Source: M3007 sp031425035
Lineage (GTDB): Bacteria > Bacteroidota > Bacteroidia > Chitinophagales > Saprospiraceae
Assembly: GCA_031425035.1 (NCBI GenBank)
Contig: JANPIN010000038.1
Span: 11,485-75,484 of the forward strand
Direction of reading: 5' to 3'
DNA length: 64,000 nucleotides
The notes beneath the pieces were generated by a model. It was not told the DNA's origin. It was given only the letters and a program-made list of their open reading frames with translations, and did not search any database. This document shows positions 25,711 to 34,666 of this stretch, piece after piece. Within the stretch, counting starts at the first letter, position 1; each line of letters starts with the position of its first letter. Made by a program: the position numbers and the translations under genes.

Positions 25711-26484
25711 TTGGTTCAGACCCAGCGACAATTTCTTTACGACGGCAGTTATGAAGGTCTGCTGTCGGCCATTTTCGAGAGTTACCGTCTGGGGCTCGTG
25801 GCCAGCGCATTTGTGCCGGAGCCTGATTTTTCCGGCGACCTGTTCGAAGCGCCGCTTACCGTTCCCCTGTCGCCCGAACACGTGCAGCGGGTAAAAGCGG
25901 GTTTGATCCGCCAGACTTCGCCGCAGGCCGAGACCATGCTATACCGTGCTTTTCACTCCGAACATGCGGAGGTGGAAATGCTGATTTACCGTTTTATTCA
26001 ACTGGCTATGGCCAGCAAGTATAATATCGAGGAAAATTACCTCGAGCCTTGCGTGTTGAAACTGAACCAGTTGAACAAGCAAATTGGCCGGGAAGTGCAT
26101 CGGATGCACGCTTTTGTACGTTTTCAAAAGGCCAGCGACGGGTTGTTCGTTGCCGTGATCGAACCGGATTTCAACGTACTGCCGCTGATCGGCGATCATT
26201 TCCAAAAGCGATATGCCGCCCAGCGATGGATGATTTACGATAGCCGTCGTCATTTTGGCCTGTACTATGATGAACAGCACACCACTTTTATTACCTGTAC
26301 CGCCGATATGCATACCCGTTTGCGCCAGCAGGTGAAGGATGCGCTTTCCACCGAGGAGGACCAATATCAGGTTTTATGGCGGGACTATTTTGGCAGCGTC
26401 AATATTCCCGAACGCCGTAACTTGAAATTACATTTGCAGCACGTACCCAGGCGTTACTGGAAGTACCTGACGGAAAAGTTTTGA
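25711..26484 (+). CDS. TIGR03915 family putative DNA repair protein (radical SAM partner)
   Basis: 257 residues from a TTG start; there is no ATG near the expected N-terminus (VQTQRQFLYDGSYEGLLSAIFE). The opening FLYDGSYEGLL, the RFIQLAMASKYNIEENY stretch, FVRFQKASDGLFVAVIEPDFNVLP, DHFQKRYAAQRWMIYDSRRHFGLYYD and the terminal VPRRYWKYLTEKF all match the family that accompanies the radical SAM protein encoded 56 bases upstream. The last part resembles the DUF4130 region of uracil-DNA-glycosylase-like fusions. Both genes probably act in one DNA repair or modification step that is still undefined. Confidence 0.87.
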   Translation: MVQTQRQFLYDGSYEGLLSAIFESYRLGLVASAFVPEPDFSGDLFEAPLTVPLSPEHVQRVKAGLIRQTSPQAETMLYRAFHSEHAEVEMLIYRFIQLAMASKYNIEENYLEPCVLKLNQLNKQIGREVHRMHAFVRFQKASDGLFVAVIEPDFNVLPLIGDHFQKRYAAQRWMIYDSRRHFGLYYDEQHTTFITCTADMHTRLRQQVKDALSTEEDQYQVLWRDYFGSVNIPERRNLKLHLQHVPRRYWKYLTEKF

Positions 26485-26499
26485 AAGCAAAAACTTGAT

Positions 26500-26507
26500 T
26501 ATGTTTG
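26500..26507 (+). promoter_or_regulatory. -7 element of the response regulator gene
   Basis: TATGTTTG matches TAnnTTTG, with TTTTG 16 bases upstream overlapping the end of the preceding gene. The leader would be about 45 bases. Confidence 0.5.
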
Positions 26508-26558
26508 CCACCGCTGCGGCCTTTGGCTGTGGCCGTTTTTCAAAACCATGCTGCAACT

Positions 26559-27263
26559 ATGCCCGACGCAAAAGCACACCTGTTATACGTAGAAGACGAC
26601 GAGAGTCTGAGCTTCGTAACCCGCGATAACCTGGAATTGAACGGCTACCAGGTGACTTACTTCGAAGACGGTCAAAAGGCGCTCGACGCTATCCGGGCGA
26701 ACCAACGTTTCGACCTGTGTATTCTCGACGTGATGCTGCCGGAAGTGGACGGCTTCACGCTGGCCCAGGAAATCCGCAAGCGTGACGAGCAGGTGCCGAT
26801 CATATTTTTGTCGGCCAAGAGTATGAAACAGGATAAGATCCACGGCCTTACGCTGGGCGCGGACGATTATATTACCAAGCCGTTCAGCATTGAAGAGCTG
26901 CTGCTCAAAATTGACATTTTCCTGCGCCGAACACGGTTTACGGCGGCGGCACGGACCAACACCCCGGTCGTCATCGGGGATTACACGTTTGATTATAAAA
27001 ACCTGAGTCTGGCCCATATTGGCGAACAGGCCGAGACGCTAACCCAGAAGGAAGCCGATCTGCTCCGGCTGCTCAATGAGAACCGCAACCAGGTAGTGAA
27101 ACGTTCTTATATACTCGAGACCATCTGGGGCAAAGACGATTATTTCCTGGGGCGGAGCCTCGACGTTTTTATTTCGCGGATGCGCAAATACCTGAACCAG
27201 GACGACCGTATCAAGGTGGAAAATATCCATGGCGTGGGTTTTAAGTTCCGGGTGGATGATTAA
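26559..27263 (+). CDS. OmpR/PhoB-type response regulator
   Basis: 234 residues from ATG 26559 (MPDAKAHLLYVEDDE); the frame extends 18 codons upstream through the promoter and is not coding there. Receiver domain 1-120: acidic pocket ED at 12-13, phospho-acceptor Asp57 (LCILDVMLPEVDG), conserved Lys in DDYITKPF. Winged-helix DNA-binding domain 135-234 with TQKEADLLRLLNENRNQVVKRSYILETIWG and DVFISRMRKYL. No sensor kinase is adjacent on the same transcript; the kinase at 27825 is of another type, so this may be an orphan or be paired elsewhere. Confidence 0.93.
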   Translation: MPDAKAHLLYVEDDESLSFVTRDNLELNGYQVTYFEDGQKALDAIRANQRFDLCILDVMLPEVDGFTLAQEIRKRDEQVPIIFLSAKSMKQDKIHGLTLGADDYITKPFSIEELLLKIDIFLRRTRFTAAARTNTPVVIGDYTFDYKNLSLAHIGEQAETLTQKEADLLRLLNENRNQVVKRSYILETIWGKDDYFLGRSLDVFISRMRKYLNQDDRIKVENIHGVGFKFRVDD

Positions 27264-27328
27264 GGTAGAGTATGTTATTTGAATGGTTAACAGGTTAATG
27301 CATATCTTAAAGTCCAAAGTTGAAGTCG

Positions 27329-27709
27329 ATGCTGTATCAAAACATATTGCTGATCGATGATGATGATGATGATCAAGAAATATTTCTGTTAGCCGTAGAA
27401 CAAATATCTGGAACGGCTAATTGCGTTGCCTTTAGCGATGCTACGCTTGCATTACAAAAATTAAGTGACTTCGAAATATTACCCGATGTCATCTTCCTGG
27501 ATCTTAACATGCCCGTAATGAACGGACAGCAGTTTTTGGCCGCCATTAAAGAGAACGCAGATGTCAAACATATTCCGGTCATTATATTTACGACTTCTGC
27601 ACATGCAGCTACAATTAAGCTGACCAAAGAACTGGGAGCAGCCGATTTTATAACCAAACCTGGTTCTTTTGACGAACTTGTACTTATACTTTCTGCCTTT
27701 ATACATTGA
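27329..27709 (+). CDS. Single-domain (CheY/Rcp1-like) response regulator
   Basis: 126 residues from ATG 27329, three codons inside a TTG-started frame. It is a lone receiver: acidic run IDDDDDDQE at 9-17, phospho-acceptor Asp58 (VIFLDLNMPVMNG), Thr/Ser of IFTTSA, Lys of FITKPGSFDEL. There is no output domain. Such proteins are commonly encoded beside PAS-type hybrid or phytochrome-like kinases, as here (kinase 115 bases downstream). Its DNA is clearly richer in A+T than the flanking genes, like the kinase gene, which suggests the pair arrived together. Confidence 0.92.
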   Translation: MLYQNILLIDDDDDDQEIFLLAVEQISGTANCVAFSDATLALQKLSDFEILPDVIFLDLNMPVMNGQQFLAAIKENADVKHIPVIIFTTSAHAATIKLTKELGAADFITKPGSFDELVLILSAFIH

Positions 27710-27824
27710 TGCCCAAAGCTTATTAGTCTGTATTTAATGTGAAGTAAAATTTAATAAAGGCTGATATTTACATTCTAATAATGTTTCCATTGTTTTATGC
27801 CACTGATTTTAAACCTCGATCAGC

Positions 27825-29891
27825 ATGACATCCACTGACTCTAGTAATTTATACTTTTTGGCTGGCGGTGGAGAAATGGGTGCTTTGATCAGGGCAGCAG
27901 ACTGGAGTAAAACATCACTTGGAGATCCGAAAGGCTGGCCGCAAAGTTTGCAGACCATGGTTGCGGTCATGCTTGAAAGCCCTTTTGGCATGTATATAGC
28001 CTGGGGCGAAGATTATACGCAACTCTATAATGATGCTTATCGTCCTATTCTGGGGTCCAGTAAGCATCCGCAGGCATTAGGTATAAGTACCAGGGAAACT
28101 TTTGCTGAAATATGGCACATAATAGGTTCCATGTTCGATGATGTGATGCAGGGAATACCCGTTGGCTTTCCTGATTTCATGTTGCCTTTGAACAGAAATG
28201 GGTTTGTAGAAAACTGTTATTTTGATTTTTCTTATAGTCCTATTAGAAAAGAAGATGGCGAGGTTGGCGGCGTATTAGTCACCGTTATTGAAACCACCAA
28301 TAAAAAGAAAGCGGAAGAGGCCTTGATTTTGAGCGAAGAGAGGTTTAGAAATATGAGTGATAATATTCCTAATCTGGCCTGGATGGCGAATGCGGATGGT
28401 GAGATATTCTGGTACAATAGGCAATGGTATGAATATACGGATACTACGCCCGAACAAATGGAAGGATGGGGCTGGCAATCAGTTCATGATCCGGCAGTAC
28501 TACCCGATGTGCTGCTTAAATGGCGCGAAAGCATTGCCTATGGCCAACCATTTGAAATGGTATTTCCAATTAAAGGGGCCGATGGGCGTTTCAGACAGTT
28601 CCTCACGCGGGTTTTGCCGGTTTATAATGAGGAAGGCAAAATAAATAAATGGTTCGGGAGCAATACAGATGTTACGAAACAAATAGAAGCAGAACAAAAA
28701 CTGAAAGAAACCGAGCAAAACCTGAGAAATACTATTTTACAGGCCCCGGTAGCCATGTGTATTTTCAGAGGACCCGATCATGTGGTCGAGCTGGCGAATG
28801 AACGTATGTTTGAACTTTGGGGTAAAACTGCGGAGCAGGTGATGAATAAACCCATTTTTGAAGGTCTGCCGGAGGCAAAGAATCAGGGTTTTGAGGACTT
28901 AGTGGATGGGGTGTATACCACTGGCGAAACTTTTTCTGCGCAGGGCGTTCCAATTACTTTGCCGCGCAATGGGAAGGTGGAAACCGTCTACGTCAATTTT
29001 GTATATAAAGCATACCGGGAACCCGGCGGTAATATATCCGGCATTCTGGCGGTTGCGGTAGATGTAACAGCACAAATAGTTGCCCGGCAAAAAATCGAAG
29101 AAATTGTGGCGGAACGTACCAAAGAACTGGCAGCTGCCATCCATAATCTGCAAAAGTCTAATGCTGATCTGGCTCAATTTGCTCATATAGCTTCCCACGA
29201 TCTGCAGGAGCCACTGCGCAAAATCAGTACGTTCGCCCAAGTACTGGAAAACAGACTAAGCGAGCACCTCGATGAACAGTCAAAAAATTACTTTCAAAAG
29301 CTCCGTAGTTCTTCCGCCAGAATGACCACACTGATTAGAGACGTACTGAATTATTCCGAGCTGGATAAGGCTACCGAGGTTTTTACCACTGTCGACTTAA
29401 ATAGCCTTGTAGAAAGCATTAAAATCGATTATGATTTATTACTGGAAGAGAAAAAATCAGTCATTTCATGCGAAAATCTGCCCGTAATTGAAGCCATACC
29501 CCTGCAGATGTTGCAGCTTTTCAGTAATTTAATTGGAAATTCATTGAAATTTTCCCGGAAAGATCAACCAGCAGTAATTACTATTTCTACCAGTAGAATA
29601 ACGGCAGATAAAACCGGCCAATCATTCATGCATCCCTCAATGGAATACATTAAAATAACCTTTCAGGATAATGGGATAGGATTCAGAGAAGAATATGCTG
29701 ATAAAATTTTCAATATTTTCCAAAGGCTCCATCGAAAGTCGGAATATGAAGGTACGGGAATAGGCCTGGCCATGTGCAAAAAGATAGCGCTTAATCACAA
29801 TGGGGATCTGGATGCACTTGGCAGTTCGGAAAACGGCGCAGTATTCAATGTCATTCTGCCCATTAAACAGTTAAACACCCAGAACAGCTAA
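27825..29891 (+). CDS. Multi-PAS sensor histidine kinase
   Basis: 688 residues, no membrane span, so a soluble sensor. Three PAS-like modules: about 30-160 (ending VTVIETTNKKKAEEAL), 165-295 (FRNMSDNIPNLAWMANADGEIFWYN, ending SNTDVTKQIEAEQ) and 300-425 (ending VAVDVTAQIVARQ). A short coiled coil follows. The HisKA box is FAHIASHDLQEPLRKI with the phospho-His near 453. The ATPase boxes are NLIGNSLKFS (N), DNGIGF (G1) and GTGIGLAMCKKI (G2). The signal is unknown, possibly redox or light through PAS. A+T-rich relative to its surroundings. The probable partner is the receiver encoded just upstream. Confidence 0.93.
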   Translation: MTSTDSSNLYFLAGGGEMGALIRAADWSKTSLGDPKGWPQSLQTMVAVMLESPFGMYIAWGEDYTQLYNDAYRPILGSSKHPQALGISTRETFAEIWHIIGSMFDDVMQGIPVGFPDFMLPLNRNGFVENCYFDFSYSPIRKEDGEVGGVLVTVIETTNKKKAEEALILSEERFRNMSDNIPNLAWMANADGEIFWYNRQWYEYTDTTPEQMEGWGWQSVHDPAVLPDVLLKWRESIAYGQPFEMVFPIKGADGRFRQFLTRVLPVYNEEGKINKWFGSNTDVTKQIEAEQKLKETEQNLRNTILQAPVAMCIFRGPDHVVELANERMFELWGKTAEQVMNKPIFEGLPEAKNQGFEDLVDGVYTTGETFSAQGVPITLPRNGKVETVYVNFVYKAYREPGGNISGILAVAVDVTAQIVARQKIEEIVAERTKELAAAIHNLQKSNADLAQFAHIASHDLQEPLRKISTFAQVLENRLSEHLDEQSKNYFQKLRSSSARMTTLIRDVLNYSELDKATEVFTTVDLNSLVESIKIDYDLLLEEKKSVISCENLPVIEAIPLQMLQLFSNLIGNSLKFSRKDQPAVITISTSRITADKTGQSFMHPSMEYIKITFQDNGIGFREEYADKIFNIFQRLHRKSEYEGTGIGLAMCKKIALNHNGDLDALGSSENGAVFNVILPIKQLNTQNS

Positions 29892-29956
29892 ATATAATTT
29901 TTAACCAACAATTTAAACCGCCCGACTTCACACATCGCTTAATGCGTTGAATTTAC

Positions 29957-30754
29957 ATGCAAAGCCGATTTCTAACGTATCACAATCATCAGGTGCACTA
30001 CCTGCAATTTGGCACCGGGCCCAGACTGCTTTTCGCCTTACACGGCTTCGCCGATCGCGCGCGCATGTTTGCCCTGCTCGAGCCCGCTTTGGAACAACGT
30101 TACACGGTGGTCGCCATCGACTGGCCTTTTCACGGGCAGACGGAATGGGCTGGCCGGGCGTTTACCAAAGCTGATTTACTCGGCATTATCCGGGAAATAG
30201 CGGTGCAAATGGACAAACCCCGTTTCAGTATCCTCGCTTATAGTTTTGGCGCCCGGCTGGCCCAGGCTATGTTGCCGGACCTGACGCCGCAGCTCGATCG
30301 CCTGTATTTGCTGGCGCCCGACGGCGTGAGTACCAAGGGCATGAGTATGGCTACCCACACGCCCATGTGGGTGCGGCGGGTATTATTTCAAATATTGCAA
30401 AAGCCCGGCTGGTTTGTGTCCATTCTGAATGTGGGGCATCGTATGCATGTAGTTCCACCGATGTTCCACCATTTTCTGACCAATAATCTGACGCGTCCGG
30501 ATCGCTTCCAGCGTACGTTCGGCTGCTGGTTGTCGATGGATTCCTTTTATTTGGGTCGCCGGAAAATCAGGGCGCATTTGCTCGAAACGGGCTTGATGAC
30601 GGAGGTTTACGTCGGCAGCCGCGATCAGGTGGTCACGCTGCGTAGTTTACAGCGCATGGTAGAAGGTTTGCCGAATGTACGGCTGCACGTGCTGGAAGAA
30701 GGCCACCGGCTCATTGGAGAGCAGTTAGTAACGGCCCTGATAAAAAACCGGTAG
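29957..30754 (+). CDS. Alpha/beta-fold hydrolase
   Basis: 265 residues. Oxyanion-hole region LLFALHGFADRA, nucleophile elbow LAYSFGARLAQA (Ser of S-F-G), catalytic acid region VYVGSRDQVV and catalytic His in LEEGHRLIGEQ, so the triad is complete. No signal peptide. Start ATG 29957. The substrate is unknown; small esters or acyl thioesters are usual for this subgroup. The small membrane protein follows after 42 bases and may be in the same unit. Confidence 0.88.
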   Translation: MQSRFLTYHNHQVHYLQFGTGPRLLFALHGFADRARMFALLEPALEQRYTVVAIDWPFHGQTEWAGRAFTKADLLGIIREIAVQMDKPRFSILAYSFGARLAQAMLPDLTPQLDRLYLLAPDGVSTKGMSMATHTPMWVRRVLFQILQKPGWFVSILNVGHRMHVVPPMFHHFLTNNLTRPDRFQRTFGCWLSMDSFYLGRRKIRAHLLETGLMTEVYVGSRDQVVTLRSLQRMVEGLPNVRLHVLEEGHRLIGEQLVTALIKNR

Positions 30755-30796
30755 TGCCGGCTGCGCGCACTATTTCATCTTTCAAATTACCGTCTT

Positions 30797-31021
30797 ATGT
30801 CCTCTTTCCTCCCCATTCTCTTGCGCACGGTGGTTGTGTTCGCCATTTTTTGCGGCTTGCAATACCTGATCCCCTGGCATCTGCTGGCGATAGGCGGTGT
30901 GGTCGCCGGTGTTTTCATGCTGAAAACCAGCGATGACCGGCCCATGTCGCTGGGTGTACTGATTGGCTCGATCGGTTTCGCCATCTTCGCATTCGCCATG
31001 GCACAAATCTATCCGGGTTAA
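30797..31021 (+). CDS. Small two-span membrane protein of unknown function
   Basis: 74 residues. Two hydrophobic segments, about 5-37 (VVVFAIFCGLQYLIPWHLLAI onwards) and 52-72 (LGVLIGSIGFAIFAFAMAQI), separated by a short charged loop (KTSDDRP). The length and two-helix plan suggest a small inner-membrane protein. I do not recognise a family. The stop overlaps the stop of the convergent helicase gene by four bases. Confidence 0.65.
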   Translation: MSSFLPILLRTVVVFAIFCGLQYLIPWHLLAIGGVVAGVFMLKTSDDRPMSLGVLIGSIGFAIFAFAMAQIYPG

Positions 31022-34000
31022 AAAAGCACTTGTACCGCCTGCCCTTCTATGGGAAATACGACCCAGAAACTGACCTTTTTGCCGGGTGACAGTTGCCTGA
31101 GCGCTTCCCGCCACCAGCCCAGCACCGGGGCACACTGCTGCACCTGCTGTTTCCATTTTTTCATGCCTTCGGCAAATCCGGACAGCAGCACCACGCCTAT
31201 TTCGTCCTGGCCGGTTATATAAAAATCAGCTTCCAGTTTCAAAAGGCGCTGGTCTTTCCAGACTTCTACCGGGTATTTGCGCTGTATTTCCTGCGGCTGA
31301 AAACGGTTTTGTATAAATTCCTGAAAAGCAACTGACTGCCGAACCAAGGCGCCGGCCGGCATACTTTCGGCTACCTGACGAATATACAATTGTTTCTGCG
31401 CCAGTGCTATCCGTTCCGGCTGACTAAGAGCCGGGTCATCGCCAATTAAAAAGGCATGGACTGCTTTGCCCAGCGCCGGCAAATAATCGTCTTTAAACTC
31501 CAGCAAAGAAGCAAATACGACCGGTTCTGCCGTTTGGCACTGAAAACCAGGCGGCATTTCCTGCATCGGATCGATCAGTAGCGACCGCCGCTGCACGGGA
31601 TGTTTGCCGTTGCGTGGCGCATGGTAGTAAACGGGGCTGTCGTCGGGCAGCGCCTCCGGGAAATCCTTGGGCTTGAAGAGCGGCTCATTTTCGCAAAAAA
31701 TCACCTCGCCGTTCCAGTAAAAGGGCGTTTCGTCGGAATACGGGTCGAGCGTCGTGATGGTTTCGTCGCCGTGGTTGAAAACGAGGTTCAGCCATTTGGA
31801 ACCTTTGGCCGTGGTCGGAAAAACGAGGTAGTCCCGGGCGCGGGTCAGACCGACGTATAGCAAACGCGCTTCTTCTTCGAGTCCGACCCGGGTGGCCTGC
31901 ATCCATTCATCGCTTTGGTGCAGGCGTTCTTCCAGGCGGGTTTTGCCCAGTTGATCGCTGTAAGGATTCACCCAGTAGCGCAGCCAGCGGTTGGCCAGGA
32001 TGTTATCCAGGTCCGGTTCGGCACCGGTAGAAACCAGGTTCAGTCCCCATACTTTTTCTTTTAGTTCCTGGTCCAGTCCATGGCAGATGGTGACTGGAAA
32101 TTCGAGACCCTTACTGGCATGGTAAGTCATCACTTTCACCGCATTATCGCTGTCGCCGCTGCCCTGCACGTCTTTTTCATTCCGCACCAGCTCATCGAGC
32201 CATAGCAGAAACCCACCCAGCGAGGCGGCGCTATGCAGGCGGTTGCAAGCAGATTCATAATCGAGGGCATACTGACGCAGGCGGTCGAGGTTATCGAGGC
32301 GCTGCGCGTGATGGCCCATGCGGACCACCAGTCGGCGCAGGTCGAGTTCTTCGAGCAGCAGGTTCAGGATTTCGGAGGCGGACAGGTCGCTGGTCCGCGG
32401 ACGCAGTTCATTCAGTAAGCGTAAATAAGGGGTATTTCCCCAGCGGCCACCGGCAGGCTCGGGGGCGCGGCCGTCTTTAAAAGCCAGCCATTCGAGGCGG
32501 TCATCGACGAGTTGCTCGAGCGTCATGCCGCCGGTCAGCAGAATGATTTCGGCAGCGCTGAGCGCGTCGGAGGCCGTCAGTAAATATTTCAGGCAAGCCA
32601 GGGCGAGCCGTGCTTCGGCCGTTTCGAGCAGTCCGGCGCGGGCAATGGCGGCCTGTAGTCCGGCGCGGTGCAGGGCTTCGGCCATGCTGAGACAAGCGCG
32701 GTTGCTACGACATAGTACCGCTATATCCCCTGGCCGGATGGGCCGCGTGGCCGTTCTTTTTTTATTGAAAGTCAACGTTTTGCGCTCCAGTAAAATGCGG
32801 ATCTGGTCGGCGATGCAATTGTCCAGCCAGGGTTGGCCCGGGACTTTTTTCTCATCGATCTCCGACCGAAAATGCCAACAAATTATCGAATGCGGAATGC
32901 GGAGTGCGGAATGCGGAATGGGAGCGGAATGCGGAGTTCGGATTACGGAATGCGGAATGGGGGGGTAAGGATGACTAGTTGCTTCTTCCTGAGTTTCGTT
33001 GGTTGCAGGAGCGGCCATCCCGGGGGGATGCGCCAATTCCGCATTCCGCATTCCGTACTCCGTATTCGGATATTCCGCATTCCGCATTCCGTACTCCGCA
33101 TTCGGATATTCCGCATTCCGCATTCCGTACTCCGCATTCCAAAAGGTGTTTTCTTTTTCTTTGGAAAAAGCCGGTTCCAGCGCTACTTGTTCCGGGGGCA
33201 GATCCGGGAAGGCTTTGGTGAAAATAGCGTTTACGGCGTGCACGAGATCGGAGCGGCTGCGCCAGGATTTTTTCAAAATATTCTCGTCGCGTACGCCGCC
33301 GGTGGCGCGGATAATGGCGTGCATCAGGGCTGGTTCGGCGCCCCGGAAACCATAAATGCTTTGCTTGGGATCGCCCACCCAGATGGAGTGTTTGGCCAGG
33401 CGGCTGAGCTGCAAGAAAATATCGAGCTGGATGGGCGAGGTGTCCTGAAACTCATCCACTAATAGTAAATCCAGTTCGCCGCGCAGGGTTTCGCGCACGG
33501 CGGGATCGCGCAGCAGCTGGCTGACGTAGGTTTCCATATCGGTGTAATCGATCAGGCCGCGCTTCTTTTTATAACTTTCATATTCGCCGAGGGCATCCAT
33601 GGCAATATCGAAAACCAGATCGGTGAAGCCCCGTACATCGTCGCGGAACTGCTGGTGTTCGTCATGGCTCAAAGCCAGCGCCTGGAGGTCTTCCATCAGG
33701 TGCCGGCTCTTGGCGCCCACGTTGGTTTTGGCAATTTTCACCCATTCATGCCAGTGCAATTCGCCCCGCCACTTGTATTGATTTTGTATACCACGCAGGG
33801 TTTCGGCGGCATCGCGGGTGGTTTTCGTGGTATCGGCTTCGTGTTCGTCCAGTGCGGCTACCGTCTGATCGATGGCGGAGAGCAGGCGGTTTTGCCAGGT
33901 GAGGGTATCCGTGGTTTGTGCGGGTGGCAACAGGCGTTCAAAAGTTTGCCAGGAGCGCAGCTTGCTGTCTTGCAGCACCTCCATGGAAAAATTATTGGCG

Positions 34001-34488
34001 CGGGCCACATCGGTGAGGGTTCTGATTTCGCGCCGCCAGTCATAGGGCTCGCCCATCGTTTTTTTGGTGAGGCCGAGGCGATCGGCTAATTGATTCATCG
34101 TTTCGATCCGCCTTTCGGTGAGCACCTGGGCCAGCGATTCGTTGAACAGCCGCTGTTCGTCGCCATCGGCAATGATCTCCACCAGGGGCGACACGCCGGC
34201 CTCGAAGGCAAAGCGCTGCAGCAGGCGGGTGCCGATGCTGTGCACGGTGCCGATGAGGGCGCTGCCGAGTTCGTTAGCAGCTTCGGTGCGGCCGGCCTCG
34301 AGCAGGCGGACCCGCACGCGTTCCTGGAGTTCGGCGGCGGCTTTTTTGGTAAAAGTGGTGGCCATGATGGCCGAAGGCCGGACGCCACTTTCGAGCAGGT
34401 CGACCATACGTCCGGTGAGGGTATAGGTCTTGCCGCTGCCGGCGCCGGCAGAAATGACTTCAATGTTCAGGGACGAAGGCGACTGCAC
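31018..34488 (-). CDS. UvrD/RecB/AddA-like helicase-nuclease with a repeat-derived insert
   Basis: 1156 residues from a GTG start (34486-34488). Superfamily 1A helicase motifs: Walker A SAGAGSGKTY at 13-22, TFTKKAAAELQERV, then DLLLVDEFQDTSP (Walker B), WVGDPKQSIYGFRGAEP, RSRSDLV, and the C-terminal core VMTYHASKGLEFP and LLYVGLTRARDYLV. The C-terminal region looks like a RecB-family nuclease remnant or fold, with the usual DYLPALGKAVHAFL segment, but I cannot place all catalytic residues. It probably unwinds or resects DNA ends. About residues 448-535 are encoded by a palindromic repeat (32,887-33,140) and consist of NAEYGMRNAEYP repeats then PHS-rich repeats, just before motif IV (PGDIAVLCRSN). 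The frame is intact. Confidence 0.9.
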   Translation of the reverse strand: MQSPSSLNIEVISAGAGSGKTYTLTGRMVDLLESGVRPSAIMATTFTKKAAAELQERVRVRLLEAGRTEAANELGSALIGTVHSIGTRLLQRFAFEAGVSPLVEIIADGDEQRLFNESLAQVLTERRIETMNQLADRLGLTKKTMGEPYDWRREIRTLTDVARANNFSMEVLQDSKLRSWQTFERLLPPAQTTDTLTWQNRLLSAIDQTVAALDEHEADTTKTTRDAAETLRGIQNQYKWRGELHWHEWVKIAKTNVGAKSRHLMEDLQALALSHDEHQQFRDDVRGFTDLVFDIAMDALGEYESYKKKRGLIDYTDMETYVSQLLRDPAVRETLRGELDLLLVDEFQDTSPIQLDIFLQLSRLAKHSIWVGDPKQSIYGFRGAEPALMHAIIRATGGVRDENILKKSWRSRSDLVHAVNAIFTKAFPDLPPEQVALEPAFSKEKENTFWNAEYGMRNAEYPNAEYGMRNAEYPNTEYGMRNAELAHPPGMAAPATNETQEEATSHPYPPIPHSVIRTPHSAPIPHSALRIPHSIICWHFRSEIDEKKVPGQPWLDNCIADQIRILLERKTLTFNKKRTATRPIRPGDIAVLCRSNRACLSMAEALHRAGLQAAIARAGLLETAEARLALACLKYLLTASDALSAAEIILLTGGMTLEQLVDDRLEWLAFKDGRAPEPAGGRWGNTPYLRLLNELRPRTSDLSASEILNLLLEELDLRRLVVRMGHHAQRLDNLDRLRQYALDYESACNRLHSAASLGGFLLWLDELVRNEKDVQGSGDSDNAVKVMTYHASKGLEFPVTICHGLDQELKEKVWGLNLVSTGAEPDLDNILANRWLRYWVNPYSDQLGKTRLEERLHQSDEWMQATRVGLEEEARLLYVGLTRARDYLVFPTTAKGSKWLNLVFNHGDETITTLDPYSDETPFYWNGEVIFCENEPLFKPKDFPEALPDDSPVYYHAPRNGKHPVQRRSLLIDPMQEMPPGFQCQTAEPVVFASLLEFKDDYLPALGKAVHAFLIGDDPALSQPERIALAQKQLYIRQVAESMPAGALVRQSVAFQEFIQNRFQPQEIQRKYPVEVWKDQRLLKLEADFYITGQDEIGVVLLSGFAEGMKKWKQQVQQCAPVLGWWREALRQLSPGKKVSFWVVFPIEGQAVQVLF
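32887..33140. repeat. 254-bp palindromic repeat element (family F) inserted in frame
   Basis: The left arm (32,887-32,960) carries GAATGCGGAATGCGGAGTGC type heptamers. The right arm (33,034-33,140) carries the complement in almost three copies of a 36-bp unit (ATTCCGC, ATTCCGC, ATTCCGT, ACTCCGT, ATTCGGAT). A 70-base unrelated core lies between. Because 36 is a multiple of three, the helicase frame reads through and gains a 12-residue tandem repeat from one arm and a Pro-His-Ser-rich stretch from the other. Confidence 0.85.
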
Positions 34489-34556
34489 GATCGATTGGGT
34501 TTGTTTCGGTGGTGAAGATCGGATTTTTGGGCGGAAAGAAAAAGTGATAGGGGTTT

Positions 34557-34634
34557 TAGGGGGCAGGGGGCAGGAGACAGGGGGCAGGAGACAGGGGGCA
34601 GGAGACAGGAGACAGGGGGCAGGGGGCAGGGGGC
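34557..34634. repeat. Heptamer array (family B) upstream of the helicase gene
   Basis: About eleven degenerate heptamers (GGGGGCA, GGAGACA) run in tandem. No inverted arm follows. It begins about 70 bases from the helicase start on the opposite side of the 34489-34878 gap, which holds no gene. Confidence 0.8.
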
Positions 34635-34666
34635 GACCAACGCGACGGTAGGGGGGCGGGTGCGCG

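Noticed and set aside
34557..34634. Regular short repeats that might be a CRISPR array
   Set aside because: The units are 7 bases, contiguous and degenerate with no unique spacers, and no cas genes are present. The same holds for the arrays at 21,361 and 63,864.
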